A stretch of 64,000 nucleotides of DNA from Desulfomicrobium sp. ZS1 (GCF_024204645.1 NZ_CP100351.1:744001-808000), one strand, 5' to 3'; shown: positions 34,386 to 44,104, counted from the first letter of the stretch. The notes: generated by a model not told the origin, from the letters alone. Numbers and translations are program-made.

Positions 34386-35807
34386 ATGAAATATGCACTT
34401 CGACTCTTTACCATCATGTTCGTGTTTCTGGCCTCGGCCTCCATGGCCGCGCAGTTGCCGGATTTCACGGAGCTCGCGGAAAAGTCGGGCCAGGCGGTGG
34501 TCAACATCAGTACGGTCAAGATCGTGAAAAATCAGCGCAACATGCAGCAATTTTTCCCGAAGGGGCCACAGGGACAGCACCCGTTCGGAGATTTTTTCGA
34601 CCAGTTCGAACGTTTTTTCGGAGAACAGGGACAAGGAACTCCGCGTGAACAGCGTTCTCTGGGATCGGGTTTTATCTTCTCCGCCGACGGGTACATCGTC
34701 ACCAACAATCATGTCATCGAGGGCGCGGATTCCATCAAGGTCAACCTCCTGGGCGACAGGAACGGAGACCGCTCCTACGACGCCGAGGTCATCGGTACGG
34801 ACAAGGAGACGGATCTGGCGCTGCTGAAGATCACGGCCGACAAGCCGTTGCCGTATCTCACCTTTGGTGACTCCGACGCGCTCAAGGTCGGGCAATGGGT
34901 CATGGCCATCGGCAACCCCTTTGGCCTTGATCATACAGTCACGGCCGGAATTGTCAGCGCCAAGGGGCGCACCATCGGCGCCGGTCCCTACGACAACTTC
35001 ATCCAGACCGACGCCTCCATCAACCCTGGCAACAGCGGTGGTCCGCTCATCGACTTGGACGGAGAGGTCATTGGCATCAACACGGCCATCGTTGCTTCGG
35101 GTCAGGGCATCGGTTTTGCCATCCCGAGCGATCTGGCCAGACAGGTCATTGAGCAGCTCAAGGAATACAAGAGCGTGAAGCGCGGCTGGCTCGGCGTGTC
35201 CATCCAGAATGTGGACGAGAATTCCGCCAAGGCCCTGGGCCTTGAAGAAGCCAGCGGCGCCCTGGTCTCGTCCGTGACTGTCGGAGATCCGGCGGAAAAG
35301 GCCGGGATCAAGGCAGGGGATGTCATTGTTGCCGTGGATGGCGTTTCGGTGGCCGACGCCGGCGATCTGACCCGCAAGATCGGCGATCTCTTGCCCGGCG
35401 TGAAGATCACGCTTTCGGTCTGGCGCGATGGTAAAACCGTCACGATCCCTTTGGTTCTGGGTGAGCGCAGCGCGGAGAAGGTCGCTCAGGGCAGGCCCGG
35501 CGCTCCGGACAACCAGGGCGAGGATGTCCTGGGCCTGAGCGTTCGGCCCGTGGCCGAGGCCGAGGCGAAGGCGCTGGAACTCGACCGGGCCCAGGGGCTT
35601 CTAGTGGTTGAAGTGAGCGAGGGGTCCGCGGCTGCGCAAAACGACTTGAGCGCAGGGGATGTCATCCTTGAAGCCAACGGCAAGGCCGTGAACACGGTCA
35701 AGGCCCTCAAGGACGTGATCGAAGGCGATGGCAAGGAAAAGGGCGTCGTCATGCTGCTGGTCAAGCGCCAGGGTCGCAACGTGTTCCGCACCGTGCCCCT
35801 TTCCTAG
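34386..35807 (+). CDS. degP: Periplasmic serine endoprotease, DegP/HtrA type
   Basis: 473 residues. A signal peptide (about 1-21) is followed by a chymotrypsin-like domain with the triad His109 (TNNHVIEG), Asp143 (KETDLALLKI) and Ser217 (NPGNSGGPL), then two PDZ domains (about 262-355 and 385-470). An LA-loop-like region rich in Phe and Gly (about 52-90) is typical of DegP. It degrades or refolds damaged proteins in the periplasm. GGAGGT precedes ATG 34386. ispE follows 27 bp downstream and may be transcribed with it. Confidence 0.94.
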   Translation: MKYALRLFTIMFVFLASASMAAQLPDFTELAEKSGQAVVNISTVKIVKNQRNMQQFFPKGPQGQHPFGDFFDQFERFFGEQGQGTPREQRSLGSGFIFSADGYIVTNNHVIEGADSIKVNLLGDRNGDRSYDAEVIGTDKETDLALLKITADKPLPYLTFGDSDALKVGQWVMAIGNPFGLDHTVTAGIVSAKGRTIGAGPYDNFIQTDASINPGNSGGPLIDLDGEVIGINTAIVASGQGIGFAIPSDLARQVIEQLKEYKSVKRGWLGVSIQNVDENSAKALGLEEASGALVSSVTVGDPAEKAGIKAGDVIVAVDGVSVADAGDLTRKIGDLLPGVKITLSVWRDGKTVTIPLVLGERSAEKVAQGRPGAPDNQGEDVLGLSVRPVAEAEAKALELDRAQGLLVVEVSEGSAAAQNDLSAGDVILEANGKAVNTVKALKDVIEGDGKEKGVVMLLVKRQGRNVFRTVPLS

Positions 35808-35834
35808 TTCGGACGTGCAGGGAGTTTTGCTACG

Positions 35835-36728
35835 ATGAGCATGGTCTGGAAGCTGCGCGCCGGGTGCAAGGTCAACCTCTATCTGGACATCGTCGGGGTG
35901 CGGGAAGATGGCTATCATGAGATTGAGAGCCTCTTTTATCCACTCCCTGCGCCTTGCGACATCCTGGATGTGGGGCTGACTCGCGGTCAGGGTCTGCTCC
36001 TGACCTGCTCGGCCGCGGCCCTGGAAACCGAGGAGAACATCCTGTCCAGGGTATACTCCGGATTTGCCGGGGCCACGGGCTTTGCTCCGGGCGTGTCGGT
36101 GCACCTCGACAAGAATATTCCCATGGGCGCGGGGCTTGGAGGCGGCAGCAGCGATGCGGCCGTTTTCCTTTCCTGGCTCAATGCCCGGGCCGGTGAGCGG
36201 GCTTTGCCCAAGAGTGAGCTGTCAAGGCTTGCGCTGACCCTGGGAGCCGATGTGCCCTTTTTTTTAGGCAACGAGCCAGCCTGGGTCACGGGGATCGGCG
36301 AAAAAATCACACCGGTGTCCTGCGATTTGACGAGTTATACGGTGCTGGTAGTCTGTCCCGAGGTGCACGTCGACACAAAATGGGCCTACAAGCGCTGGGA
36401 CGAGATGTTTGAAAGCGCAAGGGGGCGTCCAAGAAAAGAGTTGACACCCGAAAACAGCCCTATTATGAGTCTTTGCTTCACGAAACCGCCCAAGCTTTGG
36501 AATGGATTTGAAGAAGTTGTTTTTCATGAATTTCCAACGCTTTACGAGGTTAAAAAGCACATACTGAATCACTTTCCGGACGCCTGCGTCATGAGTGGAA
36601 GCGGTTCGAGTTTTGTGGCTCTTTTTTCTTCTCCGGAGCGTGCTGTCCGATGTGCCGGCGATATGCGGGCCGAGGGACACGCCTGCTACGCGAGCAGTTT
36701 TGGAGAGCCGCTTGTCATGGACTCGTGA
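35835..36728 (+). CDS. ispE: 4-diphosphocytidyl-2-C-methyl-D-erythritol kinase
   Basis: Fourth enzyme of the MEP route to isoprenoids, a GHMP-family kinase. 297 residues. The ATP-binding glycine-rich motif PMGAGLGGGSSDAA lies at 96-109; Lys12-Asn14 (CKVNLYL) and the C-terminal MSGSGSSFVALF are further family hallmarks. An insertion with several charged residues (about 195-225) is more extensive than in E. coli but still within family variation. It is followed by a weak terminator and tRNA-Gln, then prs; the ispE-prs order is common in bacteria. Confidence 0.94.
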   Translation: MSMVWKLRAGCKVNLYLDIVGVREDGYHEIESLFYPLPAPCDILDVGLTRGQGLLLTCSAAALETEENILSRVYSGFAGATGFAPGVSVHLDKNIPMGAGLGGGSSDAAVFLSWLNARAGERALPKSELSRLALTLGADVPFFLGNEPAWVTGIGEKITPVSCDLTSYTVLVVCPEVHVDTKWAYKRWDEMFESARGRPRKELTPENSPIMSLCFTKPPKLWNGFEEVVFHEFPTLYEVKKHILNHFPDACVMSGSGSSFVALFSSPERAVRCAGDMRAEGHACYASSFGEPLVMDS

Positions 36729-36746
36729 AGGGTGAAGGTCGGGCTG

Positions 36747-36778
36747 CGGGTCTGAAAACCCGGCGCTCTTTTTCTTTT
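36747..36778 (+). terminator. Weak terminator after ispE
   Basis: A 5-bp stem CGGGT/ACCCG (36747-36751 with 36758-36762), a six-base loop and then a T-rich tract (36768-36778). The stem is short and separated from the T run by several bases, so termination may be partial. Confidence 0.4.
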
Positions 36779-36820
36779 ACTTGAGGAAGCCACGGGCCGT
36801 ACAGGCCGGGCGACCTATGT

Positions 36821-36896
36821 TGGGGCGTCGCCAAGCTGGCAAGGCAACGGATTTTGGTTCCGTCATCCGGAGGTTCGAATCCTCCCGCCCCAGCCA
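36821..36896 (+). tRNA. tRNA-Gln (anticodon TTG)
   Basis: A 76-base cloverleaf with the CCA encoded. The acceptor stem TGGGGCG pairs with CGCCCCA, the anticodon stem ACGGA/TCCGT encloses the loop TTTTGGT with the anticodon TTG at 36854-36856, and the T-arm is CGGAGGTTCGAATCCTCC. The unpaired G discriminator before CCA fits glutamine tRNA. It sits between ispE and prs. Confidence 0.96.
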
Positions 36897-36917
36897 TTTT
36901 TTATCAAAGGACAGATT

Positions 36918-37862
36918 ATGCCACGCATGGGCGAGCTGAAAATCGTCACGGGAACCGCCAATCCGGCTTTGGCTGCCCGCATTTGTGACCATCTGGGCTG
37001 CAAGTTGACTCATTCACTGGTCGATAAGTTCAGCGACGGAGAGATCCGCGTCGAGATGGGCGATAACGTTCGGGGTGACGATGTGTACGTGGTGCAATCC
37101 ACCTGCGCTCCGGTCAATCACAACCTTATGGAACTCTGCCTGATGCTCGACGCTTTGAAGCGCGCCAGCGCGGGCCGGGTCACGGCGGTGGTGCCATATT
37201 TCGGCTACGCGCGTCAGGATCGAAAAGTCGTGCCCAGGGCGCCGATCAGCGCCAAGCTGGTGGCCGATTTCATCACGGTTGCCGGTGTCGATCGCGTGTT
37301 GACCATTGATCTGCATTCCGGACAGATTCAGGGCTTTTTCAACAAACCCGTGGACAACCTTTACGCGGCCCAGGTTCTGCTTGAATACATTCGCAATCTC
37401 GGCGACAACCTGATCATCGTTTCGCCCGATGCGGGCGGCACGGAGCGGGCCAGGGCTTATGCCAAGCGCCTTGGCGTGGGACTGGCCATCGTGGACAAAC
37501 GCCGCGAAGGTCCCAACAAGGCCCATGCCATGCAGCTCATCGGCGACGTCAAAGGCAAGATCGCCGTTGTCCTTGACGACATGATCGATACCGCCGGCAC
37601 CATGACCGAGGCCGGCAACATGCTGGCAGAAAACGGTGCCCAGGATGTCGTGGCTTGCGCTTCTCATGCGGTCCTGTCCGGGCCTGCCGTGGAGCGTCTG
37701 AACAATTCGGCTTTTTCGCAGGTCATCGTGACCGATACCATTCCGCTCAACGCCCAGGCTCTGAGCAGTGACAAATTCAAGGTAATTTCCGTTGGCAGTC
37801 TTATTGCCAAGGCTATACATAATATCCATTCCGAATCTTCCGTCAGCGTCCTGTTCAGCTAA
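36918..37862 (+). CDS. prs: Ribose-phosphate pyrophosphokinase
   Basis: Makes PRPP from ribose 5-phosphate and ATP, feeding purine, pyrimidine, NAD and histidine synthesis. 314 residues. Motifs: FSDGEIRVEM near the N-terminus, YFGYARQDRK (ATP loop), DLHSGQIQGFF, and the PRPP loop VVLDDMIDTAGTM. AAAGGA precedes ATG 36918. The product is used by NadC and PyrR-linked enzymes also found in this window. rplY follows 53 bp downstream. Confidence 0.97.
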   Translation: MPRMGELKIVTGTANPALAARICDHLGCKLTHSLVDKFSDGEIRVEMGDNVRGDDVYVVQSTCAPVNHNLMELCLMLDALKRASAGRVTAVVPYFGYARQDRKVVPRAPISAKLVADFITVAGVDRVLTIDLHSGQIQGFFNKPVDNLYAAQVLLEYIRNLGDNLIIVSPDAGGTERARAYAKRLGVGLAIVDKRREGPNKAHAMQLIGDVKGKIAVVLDDMIDTAGTMTEAGNMLAENGAQDVVACASHAVLSGPAVERLNNSAFSQVIVTDTIPLNAQALSSDKFKVISVGSLIAKAIHNIHSESSVSVLFS

Positions 37863-37915
37863 ATCCGAACAGAAAACGTGATTGATTTTTTAGTTGATGA
37901 ATAAAGGAGAAAAGC

Positions 37916-38509
37916 ATGTCTGAAGTCACAAGTTTGCAGTTAACGCCTCGTGAAGAAAGGGGAAAAGGCCCTTGCTCCCGTTTGCGTTCCAATGGTTTGG
38001 TTCCCGGCGTGTTCTACAATGCTAAGGGTGAAAACATCTCCTTTGTTGTAGAGAACCTGGCTTTGGGCAAGGCTTTCGAGAAGGTGCGCTACTCAAAGAT
38101 GATTGAGTTGCAAATCGAAGTCGATGGTCAGGTGCAGAAGCGCAACGCCCTGTTCAAGAAGCTTGTGAAGCATCCGGTCAAGCGTCGCTATGATCACGTG
38201 GACTTCATCGGCATCGATCTTGACAAGGAAGTGCAGGTCACCATTCCTGTCGAGGCCACCGGCCGCGCCAAGGGCGTCGTGCTGGGCGGCAAGCTCGAGA
38301 TCCTGGAGGAGCGGGTCATGGTGCGGTGTCTGCCTGCCGCCATTCCTGATTCCGTCGTTGTCGATGTGACCGAGCTTGAGATCGGTGGCAAGGTGCTTGT
38401 TGATCAGCTCATTCTGCCCGAAGGGGTCAAGGCCGTTTACGATCGCAACTTTCCCGTCATTGCGATTCAGACCGCTCGTGGCGCCAAGGCTGGCGAAGAA
38501 GAAGAATAG
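37916..38509 (+). CDS. rplY: 50S ribosomal protein L25 / general stress protein Ctc
   Basis: Binds 5S rRNA in the large subunit. 197 residues, the long Ctc form: an N-terminal L25 domain (about 1-95, with VPGVFYNAKGENISF and VKHPVKRRYDHVDFIGID) and a C-terminal TL5-type beta domain (about 100-190). The acidic tail EEEE is common. AAAGGAGA precedes ATG 37916. prs-rplY-pth order is conserved in many bacteria. A strong terminator lies 13 bp after the stop. Confidence 0.95.
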   Translation: MSEVTSLQLTPREERGKGPCSRLRSNGLVPGVFYNAKGENISFVVENLALGKAFEKVRYSKMIELQIEVDGQVQKRNALFKKLVKHPVKRRYDHVDFIGIDLDKEVQVTIPVEATGRAKGVVLGGKLEILEERVMVRCLPAAIPDSVVVDVTELEIGGKVLVDQLILPEGVKAVYDRNFPVIAIQTARGAKAGEEEE

Positions 38510-38521
38510 TCTGACATTCCC

Positions 38522-38556
38522 GGGGGCACTGCCTAGGCAGGGCCCCCTTTTCTTTT
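38522..38556 (+). terminator. Rho-independent terminator after rplY
   Basis: GGGGGC (38522-38527) pairs with GCCCCC (38542-38547), with an extra internal CTGCC/GGCAG stem, followed by TTTTCTTTT (38548-38556). Because pth starts only 30 bp later, it may attenuate rather than separate the two genes. Confidence 0.8.
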
Positions 38557-38585
38557 CCGACCATCCTCTTTTCTGACGGTTCCCC

Positions 38586-39182
38586 ATGACATATGAAGGC
38601 CTGATAGTAGGTCTGGGTAATCCGGGTACAAAGTATGCCCGGACCCGGCACAATTTCGGTTTTATGCTCGCGGATCATCTTCTCGAGCACTGGGCCGGTC
38701 AGCCCGGAACTGCCTGTACCGCCCGTAGCGGGCGCCTGAACGCACAGCTATGGGATGTCAGCGAAGACTACGGTGCGCGGCGCTGGATTGTCGCCAAGCC
38801 GTTGACCTTCATGAACCTGAGCGGTCAGGTCGTGGGGGAACTCAGCAGAAAAAACGGGATTCCCGCGGACCGGATTCTTGTCGCCCATGATGAACTCGAC
38901 CTCTCACTCGGCACGGTTCGTCTCAAGTTTTCCGGCGGACTGGCCGGTCACAATGGGCTCAAATCCGTGGCCGCGCATCTGGGCACCCGGGATTTCGCCC
39001 GGATTCGTCTGGGGATCGGACGTCCGGAGGGTAGCGAGGCCATGGCCGATTATGTGCTGCGCTCCTTTATGCCGGCCGAGTGGGAACTTGTCGCCCAGGC
39101 CCTGGGCATCGCGCTCGACGCGGTACTGCATTATTGCAGTGAAGGTTTGACAGCGGCCACAAGCCGCCTTCACTCTCGCTGA
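38586..39182 (+). CDS. pth: Peptidyl-tRNA hydrolase
   Basis: Recycles tRNA by cleaving peptidyl-tRNA that drops off ribosomes. 198 residues. Catalytic His22 is in YARTRHNFGF, Asn12 in GLGNPGTKY, and the substrate Asn/Asp in KPLTFMNLSGQ and HDELDLSLGTVRLKFSGG. The ribosome binding site before ATG 38586 is weak, consistent with low expression. Its upstream region includes the rplY terminator. Confidence 0.95.
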   Translation: MTYEGLIVGLGNPGTKYARTRHNFGFMLADHLLEHWAGQPGTACTARSGRLNAQLWDVSEDYGARRWIVAKPLTFMNLSGQVVGELSRKNGIPADRILVAHDELDLSLGTVRLKFSGGLAGHNGLKSVAAHLGTRDFARIRLGIGRPEGSEAMADYVLRSFMPAEWELVAQALGIALDAVLHYCSEGLTAATSRLHSR

Positions 39183-39280
39183 CGCTCGGTATTCATCCCA
39201 CCTCCTAGTGGACGCCGTCTTGATTTTGATCTATAGTTTTTTTCCTTTGCAGCTCGATTACGTATTTCTGGAGGTCACTT

Positions 39281-39811
39281 GTGTTTTCAGTTGATGAACT
39301 TGTCGTCTATCCCGCTCAGGGGGTCGGTAAGGTCGAAAGGATTGAGACCCAGGAGATCGGCGGCGTTGCCACTGAACTGATCATCGTGCGTATATTAAGT
39401 AATAACGTCACCTTGATGGTTCCCGTGAAAAACGCCCGCAATGTCGGACTGCGTGGTGTCTATTCTCCTGAGCAGGCAGATGAAATTCGCGTCTACCTCC
39501 AAGACAGAACCGATTTTACAGGTTATTCCGGCCAGAACTGGAATCGCCGCTATCGCGAATATTCCGAAAAACTCAAAAGCAGTGATTTGCGTGATGTCGC
39601 ATACGTGCTGAAAGAACTCATCCTCATCGGCAAGGACAAGGAACTGTCCTTTGGCGAAAGACGTTTGCTGGAGCAGGCCATGGGGCTCATCTCCCTTGAG
39701 CTGTCCTTTGCCTTGAAGCAGGATCAGGCTGAGGTGAAAAAGTCCATTGAAGACTTGTTTGCCGATATTCTGCATGCCAAGGACGCAGAAAATGAAGCCG
39801 AGGTTGATTAG
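39281..39811 (+). CDS. carD: CarD family transcriptional regulator
   Basis: 176 residues. The N-terminal CarD/TRCF RNA-polymerase interaction domain (about 1-60, FSVDELVVYPAQGVGKVERI) is followed by a helical C-terminal domain (about 75-165). Such proteins bind the RNA polymerase beta subunit and steady the open promoter complex; they are typical of delta-type bacteria and actinobacteria. The start is GTG 39281 with GGAGG seven bases before. A terminator directly follows. The AT-rich 98 bp upstream probably holds its promoter. Confidence 0.92.
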   Translation: MFSVDELVVYPAQGVGKVERIETQEIGGVATELIIVRILSNNVTLMVPVKNARNVGLRGVYSPEQADEIRVYLQDRTDFTGYSGQNWNRRYREYSEKLKSSDLRDVAYVLKELILIGKDKELSFGERRLLEQAMGLISLELSFALKQDQAEVKKSIEDLFADILHAKDAENEAEVD

Positions 39812-39834
39812 GGGGCCTTGGCCCCTTGTTTTTT
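39812..39834 (+). terminator. Rho-independent terminator after carD
   Basis: GGGGC (39812-39816) and GCCCC (39821-39825) around a CTTG loop, followed directly by TTGTTTTTT (39826-39834), just after the stop codon. Confidence 0.8.
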
Positions 39835-40062
39835 ATTCTGTGATCAGCTAAATATCCATTTTATCCCTGCCTGACACTACAAGTCCGTAAGCAGATGATC
39901 ATATTTTCCTTTTGATCCCTTGAAGGGCTTTATATCCATACCAGAGTATTCCTATATTCCATTATTTTTTTGAATTTTGCATTGTAGATGCTTTTTCCTT
40001 TTTGGTCTGCTCCATTCCAGCGGTCTCAGGTCCCAGCCATTTCATTGTTATGAGGGTTTGTT
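39835..40062 (+). promoter_or_regulatory. AT-rich leader region of rho
   Basis: About 230 bp without an open frame of note, markedly richer in A and T than its surroundings. It must hold the rho promoter and an untranslated leader. rho leaders in other bacteria carry autoregulation by Rho itself, but I cannot point to a specific element here. Confidence 0.4.
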
Positions 40063-41310
40063 ATGAATCTTTCTGAGTTGAAAACCAAGTCCATGTCCGA
40101 ACTTATGGACATTGCCGGCGAGTATCAGATTGAAAATATGAGCGGTCTGCGCAAGCAGGAGCTTATTTTCGCTCTGCTTCAGGCCTGCGCTTCCCAAAAC
40201 GGTTCCATTTTCGGCGAGGGCGTACTTGAAATCCTGCCCGACGGATTTGGTTTTCTGCGTTCGCCCATGTATAGCTACATGCCGGGCCCGGACGACATTT
40301 ATGTCTCGCCCTCGCAGATCAGGCGCTTCGGACTGCGCACCGGTGATGTCATCTCCGGTCAGATCCGTCCGCCCAAGGAAGGGGAACGTTATTTCGCGCT
40401 GCTGCGGGTCAAGGAGATCTGCTTTCGCGAACCCGAGGAAGCCAAGCGCATTGTTCTTTTCGACAACCTCACCCCCATCTATCCCGACGAGCAGTTCCGG
40501 CTGGAAAACGGCGACAAGAATTACTCCGCTCGCATCCTCGACCTCATGACCCCCATCGGCAAGGGCCAGCGCGCCCTCATCGTGGCCCCTCCGCGCACCG
40601 GTAAGACCATGCTGATGCAGTCCATCGCCAATTCCATCAGCGTCAACCACCCTGACGCCTACCTCATCGTGCTGCTGATCGACGAGCGCCCCGAGGAAGT
40701 CACGGATATGGAGCGCACGGTCAGGGCCGAGGTCATCAGCTCCACCTTTGACGAACCGCCGCAGCGGCATGTGCAGGTGGCTGAGATGGTGCTCGAAAAG
40801 GCCAAGCGCCTGGTCGAACGCAAGGTCGACGTGGTGGTTCTGCTTGACTCCATCACCCGCCTGGGCCGGGCCTACAATGCAACCACCCCGTCTTCGGGCC
40901 GGGTTCTGTCCGGCGGTCTGGACGCCAACGCCCTGCAGCGGCCCAAACGCTTTTTCGGCGCGGCCCGCAACATCGAAGAAGGCGGCAGCCTGACCATCAT
41001 CTCCACCGCCCTGGTCGATACCGGCTCGCGCATGGACGAGGTCATCTTCGAGGAATTCAAGGGCACGGGCAACTCGGACATCTATCTTGATCGTCATCTG
41101 TCCGACAAGCGCGTCTTCCCGGCCATCGATCTCAATCGTTCCGGCACCCGCAAGGAAGAGTTGCTGCTTGCGCCCGATGTTTTGAACAAGGTCTGGATCC
41201 TGCGCCGCATCATGGCCTCCATGAATTCCGTGGACAGCATGGATTTTCTGTTGGACAAAATGCGCGGCACCAAGAGCAACAAGGATTTTCTGGACATGAT
41301 GAATTCCTGA
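40063..41310 (+). CDS. rho: Transcription termination factor Rho
   Basis: Hexameric RNA helicase that ends transcription. 415 residues. N-terminal Rho_N and cold-shock-like RNA-binding regions (GFGFLRSP near 61-68), Walker A APPRTGKT at 175-182, Walker [12 protein letters not shown]-loop [23 protein letters not shown] region and the R-loop [17 protein letters not shown] precedes ATG 40063. nadE follows 12 bp downstream and may be cotranscribed. Confidence 0.97.
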   Translation: MNLSELKTKSMSELMDIAGEYQIENMSGLRKQELIFALLQACASQNGSIFGEGVLEILPDGFGFLRSPMYSYMPGPDDIYVSPSQIRRFGLRTGDVISGQIRPPKEGERYFALLRVKEICFREPEEAKRIVLFDNLTPIYPDEQFRLENGDKNYSARILDLMTPIGKGQRALIVAPPRTGKTMLMQSIANSISVNHPDAYLIVLLIDERPEEVTDMERTVRAEVISSTFDEPPQRHVQVAEMVLEKAKRLVERKVDVVVLLDSITRLGRAYNATTPSSGRVLSGGLDANALQRPKRFFGAARNIEEGGSLTIISTALVDTGSRMDEVIFEEFKGTGNSDIYLDRHLSDKRVFPAIDLNRSGTRKEELLLAPDVLNKVWILRRIMASMNSVDSMDFLLDKMRGTKSNKDFLDMMNS

Positions 41311-41322
41311 AGAGGAGGTTGA

Positions 41323-42225
41323 ATGGCTGCCTTGCCCCGCATGGAATGTCCGCGCGACGATGATTTTGATTTGTGGCTTGAGCTGCTTGCCCTCAAGCCT
41401 TCGGAACAGCTTCTCGATGCCTTGGGCGATTTTTTGCAGGAATACCTGAATGCTTCAGGTCTGAAGGCGTATGTCATGGGGCTGTCCGGTGGGATCGATT
41501 CATCCTTCCTCGCGGCCTTGCTGTATCATCGCCGCATTCCATACCTTGGCTTTTGTCTGCCCATCGCGACCAACACCCCTGATGAGACCGCGCGGGGACT
41601 GAGCGTGGCCCGGGCCTACGGCAATCCTCCCCAGGGCGCTTCGTTTGAGCATCTTCAGGATTTCACCGCGCTCTATCAAAAGATCTCAAGCACCTTCGCA
41701 GGCATCTGTCCAAGTTCCACCCCGGTGGCCGAAGGCAATCTGAAAGCCCGCACCCGTATGCTCTTTCTCTACCATATGGCCCAGATTCATGGAGGATGCG
41801 TCCTCTCCACGGACCAGCTTGATGAGCTGCTGACAGGATTTTGGACCCTGCATGGCGATGTGGGAGATGTCAGCCCCATTCAGCTTATACCCAAGAGCGT
41901 CGAATACGACCTGGCCCGCATGCTCTGCACGCGGCTGTCCGATCCTGCGCCCCTGCAGGCGGCCATAGAGGCCGTGCCCACGGATGGGCTTGGCATCAGC
42001 CGGTCCGACCTGGATCAGCTCGGGGCCGAGTCCTATGCCCAGGTCGAGGACATCTTTCGGGAGTATTTTCAGCTGCGGCTAAGGGAGCGCGATGCCGCGC
42101 TTTCCGAGGCCGAAGCGCTGCGCCGGGCGGAGCTTGAACAGACAGGGCCTGTGCGGCGTTTCCTGCTCAGTGGCTTCAAGAGGGGCGGAGCGGTGCTTGT
42201 AGATCCGCGGAGGGCCGTGTCGTGA
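41323..42225 (+). CDS. nadE: NAD synthetase
   Basis: Amidates nicotinate adenine dinucleotide to NAD. 300 residues with no glutaminase domain, so it probably uses ammonia. The ATP pyrophosphatase P-loop is SGGIDSS (55-61), with STDQLDELLTGFWTLHGD and DVSPIQLIPKS as substrate motifs. AGGAGG precedes ATG 41323. It overlaps the M48 protease gene by 4 bases. Together with nadB, nadA and nadC it covers NAD synthesis in this window, lacking only the adenylyltransferase NadD. Confidence 0.92.
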   Translation: MAALPRMECPRDDDFDLWLELLALKPSEQLLDALGDFLQEYLNASGLKAYVMGLSGGIDSSFLAALLYHRRIPYLGFCLPIATNTPDETARGLSVARAYGNPPQGASFEHLQDFTALYQKISSTFAGICPSSTPVAEGNLKARTRMLFLYHMAQIHGGCVLSTDQLDELLTGFWTLHGDVGDVSPIQLIPKSVEYDLARMLCTRLSDPAPLQAAIEAVPTDGLGISRSDLDQLGAESYAQVEDIFREYFQLRLRERDAALSEAEALRRAELEQTGPVRRFLLSGFKRGGAVLVDPRRAVS

Positions 42226-43640
42226 CTTGTGTCCGGGTCATGCGCGTGCGGGCGATAGTTCTTGCCTGCGTGATTACCCTGGCGTTCCCCTGTTCGACCT
42301 TTTCAAGTTTTGGCGAATTCACCATTCGTGACGAACTGGAACTTGCGCGCAAGTTCGATCTGGTCATCGAGACCCGCTTTCCCGTGATCCAGGACACCCG
42401 GATCACCGGTTACGTGGAGTCTCTGGTCGATCGTCTTGTCGCCGCCATGCCTCCTCAACCCTTTCCCATCAAGACCACCGTTGTCAGAAATGTCGCCCTG
42501 AATGCTTTTGCCTCGGCGGCAGGGCACATCACGATTTTCACCGGACTGATCGCCAACATGGACAGCGAGGACGAACTTGCCAGCGTCATTGCCCATGAGT
42601 TGGCCCATGTCTCCGAGCGTCACATCGCCAAATCCATTGAAAAGAGCCAGTTGGTCGGGGCCGGGTCCCTGCTCGGGATTCTGGCGGGCGTGCTGGTCGG
42701 CTCCCAGGGCGGCGGCGATGGCGGCGGAGCCCTGGTGCTCGGGTCCGTGGCCGGGGCAAAGGCCATGCAACTTAAATACACCCGTGAAAACGAGAAGGAC
42801 GCGGATCAATACGGGCTCGGCTACCTCGTCGATGCGGGTTTTTCTCCGTCGGGCATGACCAGCGCTTTCAACAAAATCCGGAAATTGCAGTGGCTTGGCG
42901 GCGGAGGGGATGTTCCTTCCTACCTGTCCACGCATCCGGGTATGGATGACCGCGTGGTCTATATTCAGGAGCGCATCGCCCGTTTGCCCCTGAACGTGCG
43001 GGAGCGCTCTTCGGACAATGCCTCTTTCGAGCGTGTCAAGTTATTGGTGCAGGCCTGGTATACGGATCCGGGCACCGCCAAAGCCATATTCACGTCCGCT
43101 GAAAAATCCACGTGTCCGGTTGTGCTGGGTGAAGCCATCGCCCTCAGCAGGCTGCACCAGATCGAGGCGGCCAAGGCCCGCTTTGAAGATGCGCTGGCCT
43201 GCAATCCCCTTGATCCATTATGGATGCGTGAATATGGGCGCTTCGCGTTCGAGTACGGCAACCTCGAAACTGCCGTCAAATATTTGCAGGAAGTTGTGCT
43301 GCGTGACCCGAGCGATCTTTTTGCGCTCTTTTTTTATGCGCGGGCCGTGGCCGAGCAGGGGAATCATGCCGCCAGCGTTTCGGCCATGGAACGGGTGCTG
43401 AAGGCCGTCCCCCGCGATGCCGAAGTTCTGGAGTATCTGGCCCGTTATCAGGCGGCCATGGGGCGGGCCTTCGAGGCGCATTTGAACTTTGCCAAATCCT
43501 TTGCCTATAAGAGAAAATTCAGCAAATACGACTTTCATATGCAAAAATCCGAAGTATTGGCGCAATCTGCCCCGCAGCAGGAGCAACTGCGCGCGGTGCG
43601 CGAGGAAGTTGCCGAGTTTCGGGAGATTTTAGGGATCTAG
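42222..43640 (+). CDS. Exported M48 metalloprotease with TPR repeats (BepA-like)
   Basis: 472 residues. N-terminal signal peptide (about 7-28), a peptidase M48 domain with the zinc motif HELAH (125-129) and the third ligand Glu in ENEKDADQYG, and C-terminal TPR repeats (about 295-430). This is the architecture of BepA/YfgC, a periplasmic protease and chaperone in outer-membrane protein quality control. GTG 42222 overlaps the nadE stop; ATG 42240 is another start. It precedes yajC-secDF. Confidence 0.9.
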   Translation: MTCVRVMRVRAIVLACVITLAFPCSTFSSFGEFTIRDELELARKFDLVIETRFPVIQDTRITGYVESLVDRLVAAMPPQPFPIKTTVVRNVALNAFASAAGHITIFTGLIANMDSEDELASVIAHELAHVSERHIAKSIEKSQLVGAGSLLGILAGVLVGSQGGGDGGGALVLGSVAGAKAMQLKYTRENEKDADQYGLGYLVDAGFSPSGMTSAFNKIRKLQWLGGGGDVPSYLSTHPGMDDRVVYIQERIARLPLNVRERSSDNASFERVKLLVQAWYTDPGTAKAIFTSAEKSTCPVVLGEAIALSRLHQIEAAKARFEDALACNPLDPLWMREYGRFAFEYGNLETAVKYLQEVVLRDPSDLFALFFYARAVAEQGNHAASVSAMERVLKAVPRDAEVLEYLARYQAAMGRAFEAHLNFAKSFAYKRKFSKYDFHMQKSEVLAQSAPQQEQLRAVREEVAEFREILGI

Positions 43641-43721
43641 CCCGCTTTGACCTTGTATTTCAGGTCGTGCCAGTGTAGCAACAGCGCGAGTTTTCGCGAC
43701 AATTCGTAATGGAGGAACACC

Positions 43722-44078
43722 ATGTTTTTTGAAAATCTCGCCCATGCCATGGGACAGGCCCCCGCGGCCGGAGGTCAGCCCGGCAATCCGCTGATGACCT
43801 TTATGCCCCTTATCTTGATGTTCGTGATCTTTTATTTTCTGCTTATCCGTCCGCAGCAGAAAAAACAGAAAGAGCACAAGCAGATGCTTGAGAACCTGAC
43901 CCGTGGAGATCGCGTGGTCACCGCCGGCGGACTTTACGGCCGCGTGGTCGAGGCCAAGGAAGACGTCCTGACCATTGACCTTGGCAACGACATGCACGTG
44001 CAGGTCGGTCGTGGTTTCATTTCCGGCCTTGTCCCCGCCGACGGTGGCGCCAGCAAGGCCAAGGACAAGAAAAAGTAG
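43722..44078 (+). CDS. yajC: Sec translocase accessory protein YajC
   Basis: 118 residues with one membrane helix (about 25-48, MPLILMFVIFYFLLIRPQQKK) and a cytoplasmic tail containing RGDRVVTAGGLYGRVVEAKED, the family signature. Associates with SecD and SecF. GGAGGA precedes ATG 43722. A strong terminator separates it from secD, which would make YajC more abundant than SecDF. Confidence 0.95.
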   Translation: MFFENLAHAMGQAPAAGGQPGNPLMTFMPLILMFVIFYFLLIRPQQKKQKEHKQMLENLTRGDRVVTAGGLYGRVVEAKEDVLTIDLGNDMHVQVGRGFISGLVPADGGASKAKDKKK

Positions 44079-44104
44079 CCTTTTCATACGGCATACGATA
44101 AGGC